Shown here: in pieces, positions 7,166 through 8,936 of the stretch
Numbering within the stretch: position 1 is the stretch's first letter
Layout of the letters: every line of letters starts with the position of its first letter
Source of the DNA: Kiritimatiellia bacterium
GTDB lineage: Bacteria; Verrucomicrobiota; Kiritimatiellia; RFP12; DVOR01
Direction of reading: 5' to 3'
Length of the DNA stretch: 8,936 bases
NCBI GenBank assembly: GCA_017457555.1
Contig: JAFTHG010000056.1
Coordinates: 1 to 8,936 of the forward strand
Position numbers and translations under genes: made by a program
The notes under the pieces: generated by a model
What the model saw: the letters and a program-made list of their open reading frames with translations, nothing else
Database searches by the model: none
Told to the model about the DNA's origin: nothing

Positions 7166-7648
7166 TTAGCGGTAAAGCCGTGTTGCACGCTGGGCTGCGC
7201 GATCTGCCTCTCGCTGCTTTATGGTTTCACGACGATCGTACTGATTCTTTCCCTGACAAAGCGCAAGCTCTACTTTGACTTTGCCACGCGGATTCAAATA
7301 AAACCGCAGGGGAATCAGCGACAAACCTTTTTGTTCAACCTTTGCCCGCAACCGAAGAATCTCGGTTTTGTGCATCAACAGGCGACGTGTCCGTAATGAC
7401 TCGTGATTAAAGCGGTTCCCGAATTCATAAGGCGGGATGCGGACTTGCATTAACCAAAGTTGATTGCTGTCATCAACCTTGCACCATGCACCCAACAAGC
7501 CACCTTCACCATTGCGTAAAACCTTGACCTCGGTTCCTAAAAGTTCAATCCCGGCCTCGTGCTTTTCTAAAACGATGTAATCGTGTGTAGCCTTGCGATT
7601 AACAGCAAGATTCGTAGAAGCAGGCTTGGATTTCTTCGATGAAGCCAT
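7166..7648 (-). CDS. smpB: SmpB, tmRNA-binding protein
   Basis: This is a 160-residue SmpB, the partner of tmRNA in rescuing stalled ribosomes. Family motifs are NRKATHDY (17-24), GTEVK (38-42), PPYEFGNRFNH (72-82), the RRLLMHK segment (88-94), KGLSLIPLRFY (107-117) and QYDRRETIKQRE (136-147). The basic C-terminal tail matches the part that enters the empty mRNA channel. The first 15 residues are Lys/Ser-rich and probably disordered. The segment after GTEVK (NGEGGLLGAWCKVDD) is more divergent than the rest. The 21 bases between the rpoZ stop and ATG 7648 contain no Shine-Dalgarno-like purine run. Translation may depend on coupling to rpoZ. No ssrA (tmRNA) gene was recognised in the window. 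Confidence 0.95.
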   Translation of the reverse strand: MASSKKSKPASTNLAVNRKATHDYIVLEKHEAGIELLGTEVKVLRNGEGGLLGAWCKVDDSNQLWLMQVRIPPYEFGNRFNHESLRTRRLLMHKTEILRLRAKVEQKGLSLIPLRFYLNPRGKVKVELALCQGKNQYDRRETIKQREADRAAQRATRLYR

Positions 7649-7669
7649 AGGAGCAGAAGGGAATCACGA

Positions 7670-7921
7670 TTAGATATGGCGACTCCATTGAGTGCGCTTT
7701 TCGTCGTGCTCCTCAACGGCCTGCATATCAACGCTTGCAATCACAAGCCCTTCAGCGATTTCACGGAGTGCAATGTCAGCCTTGTCTTCAAACTTTGACA
7801 GTGGCTCAACAAACGGATGTTCACCACGGTTCAACTGCTTGGTGCGCTGTGAAACAAGGTTCACTAAAACAGGAATGCTGGGAACACGTAAACGCGCTTT
7901 TTCAAGAACTTCAAGGTTCAT
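7670..7921 (-). CDS. rpoZ: RNA polymerase omega subunit
   Basis: This is an 83-residue protein resembling the omega subunit, which helps assemble and stabilise core RNA polymerase around beta-prime. The supporting pattern is RVPSIPVLVNLVSQRTKQLNRG near the N-terminus, followed by ADIALREIAEG (49-59). This matches the family's conserved order of a helix ending in VSxRxxQL and the ALxEIxxG helix. AGGAG lies 8 nt before ATG 7921. The gene sits 26 nt after secG and 21 nt before smpB in the same unit. The last 20 residues are charged and not recognisably conserved. The call rests on short motifs, so it is slightly less certain than its neighbours. Confidence 0.82.
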   Translation of the reverse strand: MNLEVLEKARLRVPSIPVLVNLVSQRTKQLNRGEHPFVEPLSKFEDKADIALREIAEGLVIASVDMQAVEEHDEKRTQWSRHI

Positions 7922-7947
7922 TAGGGTAACTCCTGTAATTGCAATGA

Positions 7948-8274
7948 TTATTGTGCCGGAACTTCAGGAACTGCTGTTTCGGCCGGGGCTTCTGGAGCGA
8001 CTTGACGGTCCGCAAGCGAACGTTCGCTCAAACCACCACGTAAGCAAATGGCGATTGCCAAACTGTTGATAATCAAAATAACACCCAAAACGACCGTTGT
8101 ACGCGACAACACATTTCCGGTGCGACCACCAAAGACCTCTTCGCCGAAACCGCCACCAAAAGCAGAGCCCATACCACCGGACTGATCTTTCGGGGGTTGA
8201 AGCATAACGACAGCAACCATGAGAAGGGCAACAATAACTTCAACAAAGAACAAAAGACAGAGCAAAAATGCCAT
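7948..8274 (-). CDS. secG: SecG, Sec translocon subunit
   Basis: This is a 108-residue protein with two membrane helices (about 4-24 and 59-78). They flank the SecG hallmark cytosolic loop, a glycine-rich run containing GGMGSAFGGG and ending in RTGNVLSRTT. SecG stabilises the SecYEG channel and assists SecA-driven export. The C-terminus is a short Pro/Ala/Glu-rich tail, common in this family. AAAGGA lies 7 nt before ATG 8274, and a strong promoter lies 32-61 bp upstream. It is the first gene of a unit with rpoZ, smpB and tatA, so two different export systems (Sec and Tat) have components on one transcript. Confidence 0.95.
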   Translation of the reverse strand: MAFLLCLLFFVEVIVALLMVAVVMLQPPKDQSGGMGSAFGGGFGEEVFGGRTGNVLSRTTVVLGVILIINSLAIAICLRGGLSERSLADRQVAPEAPAETAVPEVPAQ

Positions 8275-8305
8275 GGCAAAATCCTTTCAGTACTAAAACC
8301 TCAAA

Positions 8306-8335
8306 ATAATATCATAAATCGACGGGATGTGTCAA
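8306..8335 (-). promoter_or_regulatory. Sigma70-type promoter for secG-rpoZ-smpB-tatA
   Basis: On the minus strand a perfect -35 TTGACA (8330-8335) is followed, after 18 bp, by TATTAT (8306-8311). The -10 matches the consensus at five of six positions and is preceded by TGA, an extended -10. Transcription should begin near 8299, giving a 5' leader of about 25 nt that contains the secG ribosome-binding site. It is the strongest promoter in the window. Confidence 0.85.
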
Positions 8336-8523
8336 ATAATGAAAAGGAATATTGCCATCTTTGGAAAATTGCACAATTGAGGACGAGCTTGTCGAGTTCA
8401 ATAGTGCCGCGAGGGTAAGAAGCGGGCCTCTAAAAGGAAAGAAAGTCAGAAAGGAAAGAAGAAGGCTTATCATCCTATGTCGGGAGGTGTGGTAGAAGTA
8501 AACAGGATTTGCCATCCTCTCTG
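8336..8523. other. Gene-free leader side of the repeat block
   Basis: No supported gene lies between the secG promoter and the repeat array. Apart from the purine tract there is a small palindrome, AGGAT/ATCCT (8504-8508 and 8514-8518). There is also GGTAGAAG (8491-8498), the inverted copy of the CTTCTACC found at the end of units 1 and 2 (8602-8609 and 8690-8697). This could be the remnant of an inverted repeat unit. A minus-strand open frame here would need a GTG start inside the array and would run through the secG promoter, so it is not called. Confidence 0.5.
8427..8457. repeat. Purine tract with a mirrored pyrimidine tract at 8776-8805
   Basis: This stretch is almost all purine after its first CCTCT. 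It contains an exact 11-bp direct repeat, AAAGGAAAGAA, at 8433-8443 and 8450-8460. Its reverse complement aligns imperfectly (about 25 of 34 columns with gaps, counted by eye) with 8776-8805, which also ends in GAGG. The two arms flank the palindromic repeat array. Low complexity makes chance similarity plausible. Confidence 0.4.
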
Positions 8524-8766
8524 CCACCCCTACAGGGCTTGATGATTCTTCTTTATGCTTGGTCCGGGGGCACTTGTTACACTCGCATCACCCCCGGCAC
8601 TCTTCTACCGCCCTTACAGGGCTTGATGATTCTTTTTTATGCTTGGTCTGGGGGTTATCGCTTGTCACACTTGCTTCACCCCCGGCACTCTTCTACCGCC
8701 CTTTCAGGGCTGTAGTCTCCGCTTTTCAGTGTGGCATGGCGCTTTTGCTTCGAAGACCTAAAAGAG
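8524..8766. repeat. Tandem REP-like palindromic repeat array
   Basis: Two near-identical units begin at 8524 and 8608 (84 and 88 bp), and a third begins at 8696. Each starts with a small palindrome: CCCTACAGGG, then GCCCTTACAGGGC, then GCCCTTTCAGGGC. Units 1 and 2 share TTGATGATTCTT and TATGCTTGG. Each then has a larger hairpin: CCGGGGG/CCCCCGG at 8564-8570 and 8591-8597 in unit 1, and CTGGGGG/CCCCCGG at 8648-8654 and 8679-8685 in unit 2. Both end in GGCACTCTTCTA. Unit 3 keeps only the first palindrome and continues differently. Several open frames cross the array but look like repeat translations. The style resembles REP elements mobilised by RAYT-type tyrosine transposases. No transposase gene is present here. 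Confidence 0.8.
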
Positions 8767-8772
8767 TGTCCC

Positions 8773-8800
8773 TTTGTTCCTTCTGTCTCTTTTGTTCCTT
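8773..8800. repeat. Short direct repeat in a pyrimidine tract
   Basis: TTTGTTCCTT occurs at 8773-8782 and exactly again at 8791-8800, an 18-bp period, inside a stretch made almost entirely of T and C. It forms the right-hand counterpart of the purine tract at 8427-8460. No coding or transcription signal is visible in it. Confidence 0.55.
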
Positions 8801-8811
8801 TGAGGTTTTGT

Positions 8812-8871
8812 GGCAGATGAGGCAGGGATTTTAGGGATAAAAGGGATTTCAGGGATGAGAGGTCATCTGCC
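8812..8871. repeat. Four-copy AGGGAT 9-bp repeat bounded by an inverted repeat
   Basis: AGGGAT occurs at 8824, 8833, 8842 and 8851, exactly every 9 bp. The four GGG runs are separated by six bases each, which meets the relaxed G-quadruplex pattern (GGG with loops of 1-7) on the plus strand. A perfect 9-bp inverted repeat, GGCAGATGA (8812-8820) and TCATCTGCC (8863-8871), brackets the block. No gene overlaps it. Confidence 0.7.
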
Positions 8872-8936
8872 GCTCCTTCAGGGTTGGAGCCTTAGATTTT
8901 CACGGGATGGCATGGTGCTTTTTTAGAAGATCTATA
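8870..8936. repeat. Degenerate further copy of repeat unit 3, cut by the window edge
   Basis: This stretch aligns with unit 3 of the array (8696-8762). Both begin CCGC and share TTCAGGG, TTTTCA, TGGCATGG, GCTTTT and GAAGA in the same order, with small gaps. The first palindrome is altered here to GCTCC...GGAGC. It shows that the array family continues beyond the window. Confidence 0.6.

Noticed and set aside
8312..8527. 71-codon minus-strand open frame upstream of secG
   Set aside because: It starts with GTG inside the repeat array, has no ribosome-binding site, shows no recognisable domain, and runs across the secG promoter.
8524..8766. Possible CRISPR array
   Set aside because: The whole 84-88 bp unit is repeated, with no constant short repeat separating unique spacers and no cas genes nearby.
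8509..8834. Overlapping plus-strand open frames with repeated peptide text
   Set aside because: The peptides simply translate the tandem palindromic units in different frames; the repetition is a DNA property, not evidence of protein.
8336..8936. tRNA, tmRNA or other structured RNA gene in the long gene-free block
   Set aside because: No tRNA-like cloverleaf, no TTCAA-type arm in proper context and no alanine-tag reading frame was seen; the structure is explained by repeats.

Overview
The window is a gene-dense stretch of chromosome from a diderm (Gram-negative-type) bacterium. All nine recognisable protein genes lie on the minus strand. Outer-membrane lipoprotein export genes (LolCD) together with Sec and Tat components show two membranes. 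Gene content, the RNA polymerase omega sequence and the intergenic repeat style would suit the PVC superphylum (Verrucomicrobiota, perhaps Kiritimatiellae or Lentisphaeria). That placement is an impression without database comparison. Nothing points to a phage or plasmid.

Layout, in direction of transcription (right to left). First comes a 662-bp gene-free block (8275-8936). It holds a tandem palindromic repeat array of the REP-like kind, purine and pyrimidine tracts, and a four-copy 9-bp GGG-periodic motif. Its left edge carries a strong sigma70-type promoter. That promoter drives a compact unit, secG - rpoZ - smpB - tatA (8274-6934), closed by a clear hairpin terminator (6898-6920). Then come clpC (6794-4221), a parA/soj-type ATPase (4146-3364) with no parB beside it, a standalone trpB (3238-2036) closed by a second hairpin (1995-2023), and the lolC-lolD pair (1942-3), complete at the window edge.

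Functionally the window is mostly housekeeping. It covers protein export (SecG, TatA), lipoprotein release (LolC, LolD), ribosome rescue and protein quality control (SmpB, ClpC), transcription (omega), chromosome segregation (ParA) and the last step of tryptophan synthesis (TrpB). SmpB and ClpC could act in sequence, because trans-translation tags products for Clp-type proteases. No clpP or ssrA gene is present here to prove it.

I found no convincing undescribed multi-gene system. The parts most worth a second look are the repeat block at 8427-8936, the basic C-terminal tail and altered D2 pore loop of ClpC, the start-codon-proximal promoter of parA, and the dyad in front of trpB.
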